In this document: positions 1 to 8,871 of the stretch, in pieces
Position numbering within the stretch: the first letter of the stretch is position 1
Layout: every line of letters begins with the position of its first letter
From: Chara braunii
Taxonomy: Eukaryota; Streptophyta; Charophyceae; Charales; Characeae
Direction of reading: 5' to 3'
NCBI GenBank assembly: GCA_003427395.1
Contig: BFEA01000732.1
Location: 554,251 to 574,946 of the forward strand
Length of the DNA: 20,696 nucleotides
Notes under the pieces: model-generated
Told to the model about the DNA's origin: nothing
The model's input: only the letters and a program-made list of their open reading frames with translations
Database searches by the model: none
Program-made: the position numbers and the translations under genes

Positions 1-101
1 TTTTTTTTAGTTACAATAAATCTTGTTGTAGCTAGGACTGTGTTGCTGTAAAATTTACTATTGATAGTTAATTGTTTATTTTTCAGCAAATACATCTCAA
101 A
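1..101 (+). promoter_or_regulatory. Leader upstream of gag of element 1, with possible 3' splice site
   Basis: AT-rich non-coding leader immediately 5' of the gag ATG. It ends in a branch-like TTGATAGTTAAT, a T-rich run and TTTTTCAG at about 79-86, which resembles a spliceosomal intron acceptor 16 bases before the ATG at 102. The related - strand element at the right edge has a GAGGTAAGT donor-like site shortly after its primer binding site, so a leader intron in this family is plausible. No LTR or primer binding site is visible here; the 5' LTR must lie before the window. This is inference from motif shape only. Confidence 0.3.
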
Positions 102-1557
102 ATGTCTCAATCTGAAGGTACTTCTCAGACTCCCGAAGAATTGCCTGCTGTTCGAACTAGACGATAAGTGGAAGAGCGANAAAAAGTAATAACCGCCCGC
201 TTGAACATATTGATCACTGAACTTCATGAGGCCNGTGCAGAGGCAGAAGCCCATGTCCGGGCACTNTATAACCTTGAGGCAGCACATGCTGCCCTCGAGG
301 CAGCTGAGACTGACACCGATGTCATGCAAGTTCAGGAAGTACTCATCAAGTGTTGTCAGACACTTGATAAGTACATTATGGACCAGTTTAATGAGATTGC
401 TAATGGAAGTCTGAAGAAAGAAGTGTCTGTGACCGAGGAGACAGAGGAAGAAAATATCCGGCAGCTCGAGGGAACTCTCGTAAGAGAAAGAAACTGGAAA
501 GAAGAAATAAAGAGACAACGTGAAAGAAATGTACGGCAAGAACAGAAAGTGAATGAGATTAGACAAAATATGTTAATAACTTAAGGAGAAGAACATACAG
601 TTTCTCTGACCCAACTTGTCACCTATCTTGCGCACCTTGAAATGAAGATTGAACAACAAGGTTTGAGAATTGATGAACTTACTGCAGGCTTGCAGACTGT
701 CACAAACTTGGTGAAAGGAAAAAATAGGGTGGTGGAGACAAGGACCGAAGAGAAACCGAAGAAACTGATGGGATATGCCATAGAACATCTCAGAGTGAGA
801 ACCGAAGAGAAGAAAAAACAGAAATCTGAAGAGAAGAAAGGACAACCTTCGGATCAAGGAACGTTTTCTTGACAAGACGACGACTGACAAAGCCTTCGAC
901 CAACTTACGACCATTGGACAAAAACATTAGACCTCGGTGGAAGCTTTGTCGAGGGAGGTTGATCGGTTGCTGCAAGTTCCAGGATTGAACTTGCAAGACA
1001 GTCAAGTATTGTACATAGACTTTCGAGCTCTGCCCGAGCCCGTACGTAGTCAGCTCGTGGCAGAATCAAAGTCAGGTAAGTATAACTACAGGCAATTTTG
1101 GGATTTGGCTCTACAGAGAGAGCAAATGACTTCTCAGGTGAAGAACACCTATGCATCTGTTGTGAAATATGGTGGTGGTGCAGGTACAGGAACAGGAAAG
1201 CGAGTACTCAGGCGCCAAAAGCGTCAGGACCATACCCTCGTCGTCTTTGACGACGATACTGTGGAGAAGTGGCCCTTGGAGGCCGAGGGTGTGGCAAGCG
1301 GCAGTGAGTCCGGAAAGCGGGACGTCACTGCCGCCATGGTAAAAAAGGGAGGACCACGACCTGGAGTGAGGAGGAGACAGCGTTCATTTCCGAAGCATCC
1401 CTGTATTGCAGCCGGAAGGCCCTGGGAGAAAATAGACATCGATGAAAAGATTTGGCAGGACCGGATGAACAACGCGCAATGCCTGAAATGCGGGGTTGCG
1501 GGGCATGTGATTGCATGGTGCCCTTTAATCAGGAACCCAAAAGCCAGTCGCCAGTAG
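102..1557 (+). pseudogene. gag: gag of element 1 (coiled coil and CCHC zinc knuckle), broken
   Basis: Structural Gag protein that would form the virus-like particle and bind element RNA. The chosen start is ATG at 102, which opens a Ser/Thr/Glu-rich N-terminus and is interrupted by an in-frame TAA at 165-167. The next segment (168-584) is Glu/Ala rich and heptad-like, probably a coiled coil; a stop follows at 582-584, then the same frame continues to about 870. A frameshift near 870-937 leads to the frame of 937-1557. The C-terminus holds a clear C-X2-C-X4-H-X4-C knuckle at 1480-1521 (residues CLKCGVAGH...C), the nucleic-acid binding signature of Gag. Two N bases fall in the coiled coil. No host function is implied. 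The Gag identity rests on the knuckle and on position before protease; the N-terminal domain is not recognised. Confidence 0.75.
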
Positions 1558-1769
1558 GAGTAGCATCTGCTCCTACTGAGTTGAAGGGTTTAGATGTTGA
1601 GAAAGGTAAGGCTCCTACTAACACTTTCAATCCCTCGACTCGCATGGCAGAGGATGTATCTTCTCCAGCCCTTCGTCCAGAACACCCTGAACCTGTCTTA
1701 TGTTCTGTCTCTCAAGACGACTCCCTTGACGAGCTTAGTAACGAACTGCTAGCATTACGAAGCTCGTGA
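1540..1769 (+). pseudogene. Gag-protease linker of element 1, shifted frame
   Basis: After the zinc knuckle the gag frame stops at 1555-1557, while an overlapping frame stays open to 1769. It reads as a Ser/Pro/Glu-rich linker with an acidic DDSLDELSNELL stretch. Such low-complexity linkers commonly separate Gag from protease. It could reflect a programmed frameshift between gag and pol or simply an indel in this dead copy; the rest of the element has many indels, so decay is the simpler reading. Confidence 0.4.
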
Positions 1770-1791
1770 GCTAAGAAAGCAAAGTCTAAGG

Positions 1792-2355
1792 GTGACTATA
1801 TTCGCAGATGTAGAAATCACATATGCACGAGCGGGTGCACCATTAGACTCTGGATCTACAAGGTCCTATATATCCGAGAAGGCAATCCGCAAATTGCATA
1901 TCGGAATGAAGGTAAAGAACTTATCTCGACCTATCACGTCTATCCTGGCTAACAAAAACACGATCACTATCTCACAATATATCGATCGTGTGAAGTGTCG
2001 TTTTCGTACGAGGGATGGAAAAAAGATAATGCCCGAAATTTTTTTCCTTGTTAAAAAGAATTTGTCGTTTGACATGATTCTGGGGATGGATTGGCATGAG
2101 GAAGCCAACCCATATATCAAGTTCAATGACAAAATTGTGCAGTTGCGGGACGCACAAAATGAAATGAAAANTATCAAATTGTATCATAAGTCTGGCTTTG
2201 ACTCTAATCAGTCTTTTTGTTGCATGAGTTATCCAGCATTTTGTTCGATGGTTTCGAAGAAGAAACTGGAACAGGAAGTCATGATGGTCCTAGTGAAGCA
2301 AGTTGGCGAGACCTCTACTTCCTATCCACCCTCGATTGAAAAACCCATAGCTTAG
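1792..2355 (+). pseudogene. pol: Retropepsin-like aspartic protease of element 1
   Basis: Pol-encoded aspartic protease that would process the polyprotein. The active-site signature is LDSGSTRSYIS with the catalytic Asp codon at 1846-1848 (Asp-Ser-Gly, as in many plant gypsy proteases rather than Asp-Thr-Gly). About 75 residues later the second signature ILGMDW appears, matching the family's hydrophobic-hydrophobic-Gly flap-end motif. The frame has no clear own start: it is part of a larger polyprotein, and the residues just before the core read plausibly upstream in the same frame. It closes at TAG 2353-2355 but the same frame goes on into RT, so this stop is likely a mutation. One N lies at 2171. 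Confidence 0.75.
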
Positions 2356-2370
2356 TATAAAGACTTATCA

Positions 2371-3761
2371 ATGGAACCGACTGGAATCACTGAGCGTGCC
2401 ATTAAGCACACTATCGAGATCATTCCTGGTAGTAAGACTCCCAAGGGCCCTATCTATAGAATGTTTTCTAGGGAACTTGAAGAATTGTGAAAACAACTCC
2501 ACGACCTAACAGGAAAAGGATGGATTCGCCCTAGCTCTTATCCTTACGGCGCTCCTGTTTTGTTTGTACCTAAAAAAAAAGTGAGTTACGTCTTTGCATT
2601 GATTATAGAGGGCTGAATTCTGTCACTGTCAAGAATGCCGAACCCCTACCACTAGATCGAGGTGGATCCCGCAGATCAACACAAGACGGCTTTCCGAACA
2701 AGCTACGGTCACTACGAGTTTGTGGTAATGCCTGTCGGATTGACGAATGCCCCAGCACCTTCCAAAGGTCCATGAATGAGTTATTTCGTCAATGGTTGGA
2801 TCAATTCGTCATAGTGTATCTCGATGATATTCTAGTGTATAATAAAACACTAGAAGATCATAAGAAACACCTCCGTCTTGTATTAGGGAAGTTGCGTGAA
2901 GGTAACTTCAAATTAAACCCGAAGAAATCTAAGTTTGCTAAGTCAGAAGTTCTATATTTAGGACACATAATGAACGAAGATGATCTAAGGCCAGAGGAAA
3001 AAACAATTTCAGCAATTAGAGATTGACCATAACCTAAGTCTATCACTAAGTTTCGTTCTTTCCATGGTTTGGCAAGTTACTATAGGAAGTTTGTTAGAAA
3101 CTTCTCACTGATTGCTGCACCAATGAGAAGATTGCTGAAGAAAGGAACAATATGGTTGTGGGATAAGGAGTGTGAGTCCGCATTCAAGAAATTGAAGTAT
3201 GCATTGACTCACTATCGTGTGTTGAAAATTGCTGACCCCGCTCTTCCCTTCATCGTCACATCTGACGCAAGTCAGAATGAAATTGGCGCAATCCTTCAAC
3301 AAGATGACGGCAAAGGCTACAGACCAGTCGAGTTTATGTCTGCCCGATTGCACACTGAAAAAGTTGTCAATTCTACTTATGAAAGAGAATTGTATGCCTT
3401 AGTCAGTGCACTGAAAACCTGGAAGCACTACTTGTTAGGGAGAAACTTGACTGTGTACTCAGACCACTATACCTTACAATGGATAAAGAAACAACCTAAG
3501 TTCTCTGACAAACTGGCACGATGGTCTGCCTTTCTTGATACCCTTGACTTTGAACTAAAAACAATAAAAGAAAAGTCTAACGTGGTTTTTGCAGATGCAT
3601 TGTCCAGGCGAAGTGACTTCTCCGGAACTATTGTCGCTTATCCGGATGTGGGAAGTGAATTGAAAGAAAAGATTTGCCAAGAATATGCTAATGATCCTAT
3701 CTGGAATCCTATCCTTGATACTATTGTCAAAGACCCTCTCTCCTTCCCAACTACTGAATAG
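2371..3761 (+). pseudogene. pol: Reverse transcriptase-RNase H of element 1, multiply broken
   Basis: RT copies the element RNA into DNA and RNase H removes the RNA strand. The N-terminal RT lead (2371 to about 2580) is in the protease frame with a TGA at 2488-2490. A frameshift occurs at the A-run 2573-2580, followed by the CIDYRGLN motif. Near 2651-2655 the text jumps from the PLP motif directly to IEVDPAD, so roughly 30 residues that normally carry the first catalytic Asp are deleted. A one-base loss near 2755 shifts frame before the FQRSMNELF motif. The YLDD catalytic box is at 2817-2828. TGA at 3024-3026 and TAA at 3030-3032 interrupt the connection. RNase H follows: TSDAS, YERELYALV, VYSDHYTL and FADALSRR are all visible, so its catalytic acidic residues look retained. 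Confidence 0.85.
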
Positions 3762-3769
3762 TCGATGGT

Positions 3770-5123
3770 TTGCTTTTCTTGATTGACCAAACTAAACAAA
3801 GACTCTGTATCCCTCACAAAGAAGAAATTAAAAGTCTAGTGATTGGAGAATGTCACGATTTTGAGGGACACTTTGGATTCAAGAAAACTTACGTTGAGGT
3901 CAGAGAACGCTTTGATTGGAAGGGAATGAAGGAAGACGTACTAACTTACGTTCGTACCTGTCTAGTGTGCCAGAGAAACAAATCTTCACATGAGAACCTC
4001 CTTGGTCTACTGAGACCATGGCAAATTCCAAGTGAACCAGGTGAGTCCATCTCCATGGATTTCATGAGTCTCATACAGAGCCGCAATGGCAATAGTCAAG
4101 TGATGGTTATTGTTGATCGTTTCTCTAAGTATGCTATGTTTATTCCCTTGCCTGTTGAAGCACGAAATGAACTAGTGATTCAAAAATTTCAGATGCGATG
4201 GGTTACTGAATATAGGTTTCTATTAACTATTGTGTCTGATCGAGATACGAGATTTACAAGTATGCCATGGCAAAAGCTGATGAAAGCATACGACACTCGT
4301 TTGACCATGTCGTCAGGGCGACACCCTGAAACGAATGGGCAAAGTGAGCAGATGAACCGCTTGTGCCAACAACTCTTGAGCATGTACACAAGACCCGATC
4401 AGATTGACAGGGATGAGAACTTGCCCAAGATTGTCAGTGTTTACAATAGTAGTGTACATACTGCTACAGGACGAACTCCTAACGCACTACACAAGGGATG
4501 GAAACCTAGGCGTCCCATTGACGTACTAACCCGGGACCAATTCCTTAGGTTGCCCCCAAGGATAAGAGAATATGCAGTTTTGTTCCAAGAAGACATAAAT
4601 AAGGTAAAAGAAAACCTAAAGAAAACTCAAGACGAAATGATAAAACAGACCAGTAAGCATCAACGACCATCTACACTTAAAGTAGGTGATTGGGTCTGGG
4701 TTAAGTCTAAAGAGTTTTCAGTGGAAGAATATGTGACTCAAAAACTGCTACCTGTTTATTTTGGACCCTGGGAAGTTCTCAAAGTATTGGGAGATGCAGA
4801 GGGACCGTCCTATCGAATTGATATTCCCCGTCATCTCAAGACTTACTCTGTCTTTCATGCGTCCAAAATATTGCCTTATGTAGAAGGAAATGAGTTTCCC
4901 AACAGACCCTCTATGATTCCACCATCTATGGATGGAGGCTTTGAAGTCGATAGAATCATATAACACAGGTTCTTTTACAGGAGCACGCGGACGTCCCCAG
5001 AAGCAGTTTAAGCTACGTTTCAAATCTAAACAACCATTAGAGGACCGATGGTTCAGTAAGAAGGAACTACTCGGGACTGCTCCTGACATCATTTCTGCTT
5101 ATGAACGAGGGTTGATGTCGTAA
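3770..5123 (+). pseudogene. pol: Integrase of element 1 with GPY/F-like module and frameshifted chromodomain-like tail
   Basis: Inserts the cDNA into host chromatin. The long open frame 3770-4963 (397 residues) has the zinc-binding HHCC residues H29, H34, C64 and C67; the H-to-H spacing looks about two residues shorter than usual. The catalytic triad is D97 (SMDF), D157 (VSDRD) and E193 (QSEQM), giving the expected D-X35-E. A GPY/F-like module lies at about residues 325-370 and ends in VFHASKILPY. FEVDRII at the end is the start of a chromodomain; the remainder (FKLRFKSK, LEDRWFSKKELL, APDIISAYE) is in another frame at about 4975-5120, so an indel near 4960-4975 splits it. This is the best preserved enzyme of the element. 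Its frame differs from RNase H upstream because of an indel around 3761-3770. Confidence 0.88.
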
Positions 5124-5142
5124 TTATTTCTGTAATGGTACT

Positions 5143-5162
5143 AAAAAATGGGCCGGCAAGAA
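5143..5162 (+). other. Polypurine-like tract before the 3' LTR of element 1
   Basis: A purine-rich stretch (AAAAAATGGG, then GGCAAGAA) lies directly against the TGTAAT start of the LTR, 20 bases after the chromodomain stop. This is where plus-strand priming occurs in LTR retrotransposons. The tract is interrupted by pyrimidines, so either it has decayed or only the last few bases act. Confidence 0.5.
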
Positions 5163-5514
5163 TGTAATAACCCTGTTAAGAAGTAGCCCGGGGCCTAGAA
5201 CTCAGCCCTAAGCCACGCAGACTAAAACAGGTCTGCGATGGGCTGTGTGACCAGCACATGCCCAGATCTGAGAAGGTCGCACGCGGCTGTGGGACCAAGT
5301 GCTAGGCTCAGGAAGTTCAAGAGTCAAACTCAACTGTCAAGTCAAAGGTACCACGCCAGACCCTTGGTTGAATACATCCACATGTTGTGCGTAGGTACCA
5401 AGACATCCATCCAGGCCGAAGAGGATACAGTTTCAGATCAATCCAGACCCTTACCGGTGTTGAGATCTAGACGGCTGGAGTCTGCAGCAGCCGGGGTCCA
5501 GACTCCGAGTCAAC

Positions 5515-5524
5515 GCTACATAAG
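5515..5524 (+). promoter_or_regulatory. TATA-like core of LTR1 promoter
   Basis: GCTACATAAG is conserved exactly in the related - strand LTR (20544-20553), at a comparable distance before the GACGCTGG repeats. Its position about 350 bp into the LTR fits the U3/R core promoter. Function is inferred from conservation and position. Confidence 0.5.
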
Positions 5525-5721
5525 CATGGTCCGTGGACTCCCTGCCTTTGAAATTCATTCATTCTGCCTTGAGTCCACGCTGACTCTATGATGCAAAAGG
5601 CGACGCTGGCTTAATATTGTGACGCTGGTTGGACACTGGCATTTGGCTGGCACTTCGAGAGACGACGGCACTCTGCTTGTCCGGCATTGAGGCTGGCTGA
5701 CACTTGTCTTTTTGGCTTGCT

Positions 5722-5767
5722 GACGTGGCGGCTGCCACGCGCCGTTGTTGACGTGGCCGCTGCCACG
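5722..5767. repeat. Two tandem 18-bp palindromic units in LTR1
   Basis: GACGTGGCGGCTGCCACG (5722-5739) and GACGTGGCCGCTGCCACG (5750-5767) differ at one base and are 28 bp apart. Each is an inverted repeat of CGTGGC and GCCACG, and contains ACGTGGC, a G-box/ABRE-type bZIP core. The flanking text (TTGCTGACGTGG, TTGTTGACGTGG) matches the unit of the 30-bp array in the - strand LTR at 20101-20335, so these two copies look like the unexpanded form. Confidence 0.7.
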
Positions 5768-6228
5768 TAGGATACATATTTCTGAGGTGGCAACATTATG
5801 TGACTGATATTGTTATTATGTTCAGTCATCACTTCAAGGAGATGTCAAGGCTGTTGTATCATCAACTTAGGAGGAGATCCGGACTTTGAGGAGGTTGTGA
5901 TACGTACCCGGATTTTGTATGTTGACGAGGCTCCAACGCTGATTATGGTCTGATAAGGTGCCACATGGCACATTGTGACAAGACTTCGATATGTGTTCAG
6001 ATTACTGGTTACTGTAGGTGGCGATAAAGGAAGGAGCCNGGAGAAGGAGTGGGCATTGTGACTTCTTCTCCCTTGTCTTTCCTCCCTCCTTCCTCTTCGA
6101 CTGTGTATGATTATCTCACCTCTTTATTTATGGATACTGTTTGATTATTGGAACTATCAGCGGCTCGATAATTTAGACTTGCATTGTCAACAATCGTATT
6201 CTGATGTTCATGACTTTGGTTCATTGCA

Positions 6229-6418
6229 CTTCCTAGGATTGCATGATTTGTCAACCTTTCCGGGCTACTTTGTCGGCCTTAAAAAAAAATTCAGCTTTCC
6301 GCTTATTCAAACCATTGTAAATCTACCAAGGCTAGCTCAGAGGGGGGAAATGGATCTGGATACCAAGTTAAACATGACCAACCTTTGGTCCTTTGGATCT
6401 CAGTTAGAACCCTTGCTT
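6229..6418. other. Gene-free flank after LTR1
   Basis: Immediately after the LTR end. An open frame across the LTR boundary (6107-6541) shows no family features and crosses repeats, so it is not called. Nothing else recognised. Confidence 0.5.
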
Positions 6419-6528
6419 GGAAGACGGCTATGTGTCTATTCAACGGGCAACGGGAAAGTTTCAACTCCGTTGTACCCATTGAATAGCCCCCGGGGCCCCG
6501 TTAAATTTCCGTTAAATGGTACAACGGG

Positions 6529-6561
6529 CCCTCCCCGTTGAATATTGTTCAACGGGGAGGG
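6529..6561. repeat. Perfect 14-bp hairpin
   Basis: CCCTCCCCGTTGAA (6529-6542) and TTCAACGGGGAGGG (6548-6561) are exact inverse copies around a 5-base TATTG spacer. It lies in the left part of the foldback element and carries its CGTTGAA motif. Confidence 0.9.
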
Positions 6562-6616
6562 TGCATTGGGCCTCGGACACAACGCTGGACGCACGTGAAC
6601 GAAAAATGAAATCGTC

Positions 6617-6689
6617 CCGTTGAATCCCATTGAATCCCTGTTGAATCCCTGTTGAATTCCCGTTGAATCCCGTTGAATCACCGTTGAAT
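6617..6689 (+). repeat. Seven-copy GTTGAATCCC tandem array
   Basis: TTGAAT starts at 6620, 6630, 6641, 6652, 6663, 6673 and 6684, a 10-11 base period close to one helical turn. The inverse-sense GGAGTTGAA repeats lie at about 6917-6963, on the other side of the CA run, giving a subterminal arrangement typical of class II non-autonomous elements. Confidence 0.85.
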
Positions 6690-6729
6690 CGCTTTTTTCG
6701 TTATTTTTACTTTTCCTTTTTCCTTTTTT

Positions 6730-6760
6730 ATTGATTGATTGATTGATTGATTGATTCATT
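6730..6760 (+). repeat. (ATTG)n microsatellite
   Basis: Six to seven ATTG units followed by one imperfect copy (ATTC). Simple sequence inside the foldback element; in translation it gives an artefactual NQSINQSI peptide on the other strand. Confidence 0.9.
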
Positions 6761-6837
6761 GACTGGTGGGGGATGAGGCGCCCCCCCATCCCCCACCCAA
6801 TCGTGGGGGATGGGTCGCGCCCCCAACCCCTACCCAA

Positions 6838-6838
<1 letters not shown>

Positions 6839-6905
<67 letters not shown>
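6839..6905 (+). repeat. (CA)33 microsatellite
   Basis: An uninterrupted CA dinucleotide run of about 66 bases. Purity suggests it is young or polymorphic. The HTHTHT and VCVCVC peptides in frames across it are not genes. Confidence 0.97.
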
Positions 6906-6907
<2 letters not shown>

Positions 6908-7147
6908 GGTTCAACGGGGAGTTGAAACGGGAGTTGAAACGGGAGTTGAATGGGAGTTGAACCGTTCAACTCAAAACCCCCATTGAATCTGATTTTGGAC
7001 ACATAGGAAGACGACAAGTACCAAAAAGCGTTACCCAAAGGTTTTCTTGGCTGATTGAGAACGACTGCCTGAAAGGCTTCAGTGCTCGTTGGTTCGCATG
7101 ATTGGGGCAAAGAGTTGGCGGTGGTTCATTCGATGCTTCATCCAGAT

Positions 7148-7230
7148 GTTTTTTTTTCTTTTCTGGATTCGAACACGGGGCAGTATTTCCCCATCTCATT
7201 GGGTGAACCAACTGATCTAGGCCAATTGGT
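7148..7230 (-). mobile_element. tRNA-derived SINE-like head with A-rich tail
   Basis: On the - strand, TAGATCAGTTGG (complement of 7208-7219) matches the pol III A box TRGCNNAGYNGG at all but one position. GTGTTCGAATCC (complement of 7165-7176) matches the B box GGTTCGANTCC closely. Their spacing is that of a tRNA. An A-rich tail (T-run at 7148-7162 on +) follows the B box. The T stem does not pair (CCGTG against CCAGA), so this is not an intact tRNA gene. No target site duplication was found. A decayed tRNA pseudogene is the alternative. Confidence 0.5.
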
Positions 7231-7556
7231 ATTCAGTTTTCTTTCTATTGAGTGGGTACTTGTTCAACACTAAAACAAGGTTGTGGCTTTGCGACTATGT
7301 TTCAAGAGCAGACGCACGAGTGGAACACGAGCAATCTGTGGATCTAAGGTCAAACCCTTGCTGTGATGACCACAGCAGACTTGAATGAAGGGTTCCTGAG
7401 CTGATTGAGATGGGTAGCCACGTTCCCTCATCCTCAGGACAACCATTGCTGATCGCTCCGGGCGATCAATGTGTGCCTAGTAACTGGCCCTTACAACACC
7501 CTTGGCTTTTCAAAGAAAAAGGAAAGGCAAAAAAAAAAAAAAAAGATGGAGAATGC
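7231..7556. other. Gene-free stretch before element 2
   Basis: No coding sequence recognised. It holds a small hairpin (TGATCGC/GCGATCA, 7450-7468) and a run of 16 A at 7529-7544, which could be a retroposon tail or chance. If element 2 has a 5' LTR, it should lie in or before this stretch, but I could not find its left end. Confidence 0.4.
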
Positions 7557-7616
7557 CTGGGCCTCTTTCCGCATGCCTAACATTCCGAACGGAAGACAGC
7601 ACAGGGCGTGCGGTTG
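7557..7616 (+). repeat. 60-bp dispersed block, copy 1
   Basis: Matches 18658-18717 at 54 of 60 positions without gaps (starts CTGGGCCTCTTTCCGCATG). It ends where the PBS-like sequence starts, so it could be the U5 end of the element 2 LTR. The sequence before it does not match the sequence before copy 2, which argues against a simple LTR pair. Confidence 0.85.
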
Positions 7617-7626
7617 GTAACGGAGC
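7615..7626 (+). other. Primer-binding-site-like sequence of element 2
   Basis: TGGTAACGGAGC differs at two positions from TGGTATCAGAGC, the site complementary to the 3' end of plant initiator-Met tRNA. It lies about 125 bases before the gag ATG, a normal distance. A CA-ended LTR terminus just before it is not obvious. Confidence 0.4.
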
Positions 7627-7750
7627 CGACATGTGTCGGTTCTGATGATAGTAAGTCGAACTGGCGAGACGTAAGAGAGACCCTCAACTAGCTCGTCGAG
7701 ATCGCCCCGTAACCAGGTCTCAGTCTAGTACGGTTGCGCCAGCAATACCA

Positions 7751-8846
7751 ATGGTGAACGGTACTAGGGTGATCGTTAGCGTCCCTGCCCCCTTTCCCCT
7801 TCTTCCCTAACCATACCCATCCCGAGGCTTGGCTGGAAGCTGTCGAAGCTTAGAACTACAACGCGACCGATCTCCTCCGCGTTCTGACACTACTACTTCG
7901 CAACACCTCACATGACTGGTTTAGAAAACATACGTGGGTAGATTGTGATACTTTCAAGCGAGCATTTTTGGCTCGATGCGATACGGTTAGTGAAGATGCC
8001 GCTTGGTATGTACTCAAAAATCGACCTTAAGGACTAGGGGAACTGTTACCTGATTTCGTTGATCGGTTTCAAATCATATTGGACAAATCCGGGGGAGACG
8101 AGAAATCCGCTCGGGACGTGTTCATCGATCACCTACGAAGTCCGACACTGAAAGGGAAGTTACAGAAAAAGGTTCCGCCGAAAACACACCCGTTAGCGGC
8201 TATCATAACTAAAGTTTTGGAACTAGACCTGGCTGATACGAAAAAGTACATCAGCCAAGGAGACGAAGACATTACGAATACTATACGGGATGTTACCGCT
8301 AAAAGACGATCATGGTTGCAGGCGGTCGAACGGTTTTATCCCCGCCCTAATCATAACCTTCCCGACGGAACCATTTCCGATATCCCAACTGCTTCTCCTC
8401 CCTCTTCCCCGGTGAATCAATCGATCGCAGCTGTTAGAAGCGGAACTTCATCTGAACCCCCCTCGCCGGCAGTAACCAATTTGCATCTTGCCCAGATGAT
8501 TCATACGGCCACTACCAAGCAGTCCGAATGGATGAGTAACTTGATCCAAACGCAGGCGGCTCACATGGAACGTATGGAACAGATAATGAGCCGGCTCATT
8601 CAGCCTAACCCGGCTCCAGCCCGACCTGCCCCTGCATCGTTTCCGCTCTTACGTGTTCCGCCTGGTCCGGGATTCGCCCCTCAGTATCCCAATCTAGCTA
8701 ATCCGGCAGGAAAGATCGACTGTTTCAACTTCAAACAGCCCGGGCATTTTGCCCGAGACTGTCCGCAGCCGAAACGTCATCAGCCTCCCCCTGCTGCGGC
8801 CCCTGTCGCCCTTAATCAAGGACGAGTGGCCGCTCTGATGAACTAG
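7751..8846 (+). pseudogene. gag: gag of element 2 (Retrotrans_gag-like, degenerate zinc knuckle)
   Basis: Particle-forming Gag. A likely start is ATG 7751; that frame (MVNGTRVIV...) stops at about 7808 and the Gag text continues one frame over from about 7809. The segment with AWLEAVEA, LLLRNTSHDWFR, FKRAFLARC, ELLPDFVDRFQ resembles the common retrotransposon gag fold (PF03732 type) and has stops at about 7851-7853 and 8028-8030. From 8031 to 8846 the frame is open. A Pro/Ser-rich linker leads to CFNFKQPGHFARDC at 8721-8762, a CCHC knuckle in which the second Cys is Phe, so zinc binding would be lost. Terminates at TAG 8844-8846; pol starts 25 bases later in the +1 frame. Confidence 0.75.
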
Positions 8847-8871
8847 GACTAGGGAGGAGAGCTCGTAGCGT

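Larger units (their letters stand above)
1..6228 (+). mobile_element. Element 1: decayed Ty3/gypsy chromovirus-like retrotransposon (5' end outside window)
   Basis: Order seen: leader, gag (coiled coil plus CCHC), aspartic protease, RT, RNase H, integrase, chromodomain-like tail, purine-rich tract, LTR. The order PR-RT-RH-IN is that of Ty3/gypsy (Metaviridae), not Ty1/copia, where integrase precedes RT. The tail after the GPY/F-like module suggests a chromovirus. At least five stops, several frameshifts and a deletion in RT show the copy is dead. Its 3' LTR is well delimited (5163-6228); the 5' LTR is not in the window, so insertion age cannot be estimated from LTR divergence here. Confidence 0.85.
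5163..6228 (+). mobile_element. 3' LTR of element 1 (LTR1), about 1,066 bp
   Basis: Begins TGTAATAACC right after the purine tract and ends GGTTCATTGCA. The termini are inverted (TGTAAT and ATTGCA), and the end matches GGTTCATTACA at the end of the - strand LTR at 19653, which is followed by a primer binding site. Inside are, in order, a TATA-like GCTACATAAG (5515-5524), GACGCTGG repeats (about 5602-5660), two 18-bp palindromic units (5722-5767), and a CT-rich stretch near 6061-6100. An open frame at 5238-5591 inside U3 shows no recognisable protein features and is treated as chance. Confidence 0.75.
6419..7013. mobile_element. 579-bp foldback/MITE-like element with 8-bp target site duplication
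   Basis: GGAAGACG at 6419-6426 is repeated exactly at 7006-7013. Just inside lie TATGTGTC (6429-6436) and its inverse GACACATA (6998-7005), with two extra bases on the left. The interior is packed with CGTTGAA and TTCAACG motifs in both orientations, a perfect 14-bp hairpin, a GATT run and (CA)33. No transposase coding is present. An 8-bp duplication fits hAT or P superfamily elements; I cannot tell which. The short terminal repeats are the weak point. Confidence 0.6.

Noticed and set aside
5238-5591. 117-codon open frame inside LTR1
   Set aside because: Lies in U3 across the promoter region, with no protein features and no counterpart in LTR3.
6766-7110. Open frames rich in HT or VC dipeptides
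   Set aside because: They are translations of the (CA)33 microsatellite.
7140-7240. Intact tRNA gene on the - strand
   Set aside because: The boxes fit but the T stem does not pair and no acceptor stem was found, so it is called SINE-like instead.
7366-7400. Box C/D snoRNA-like GTGATGA with nearby CTGA
   Set aside because: Motifs are short, the terminal stem is not convincing, and the GTGATGA sits inside a small palindrome (TGCTGTG/CACAGCA).
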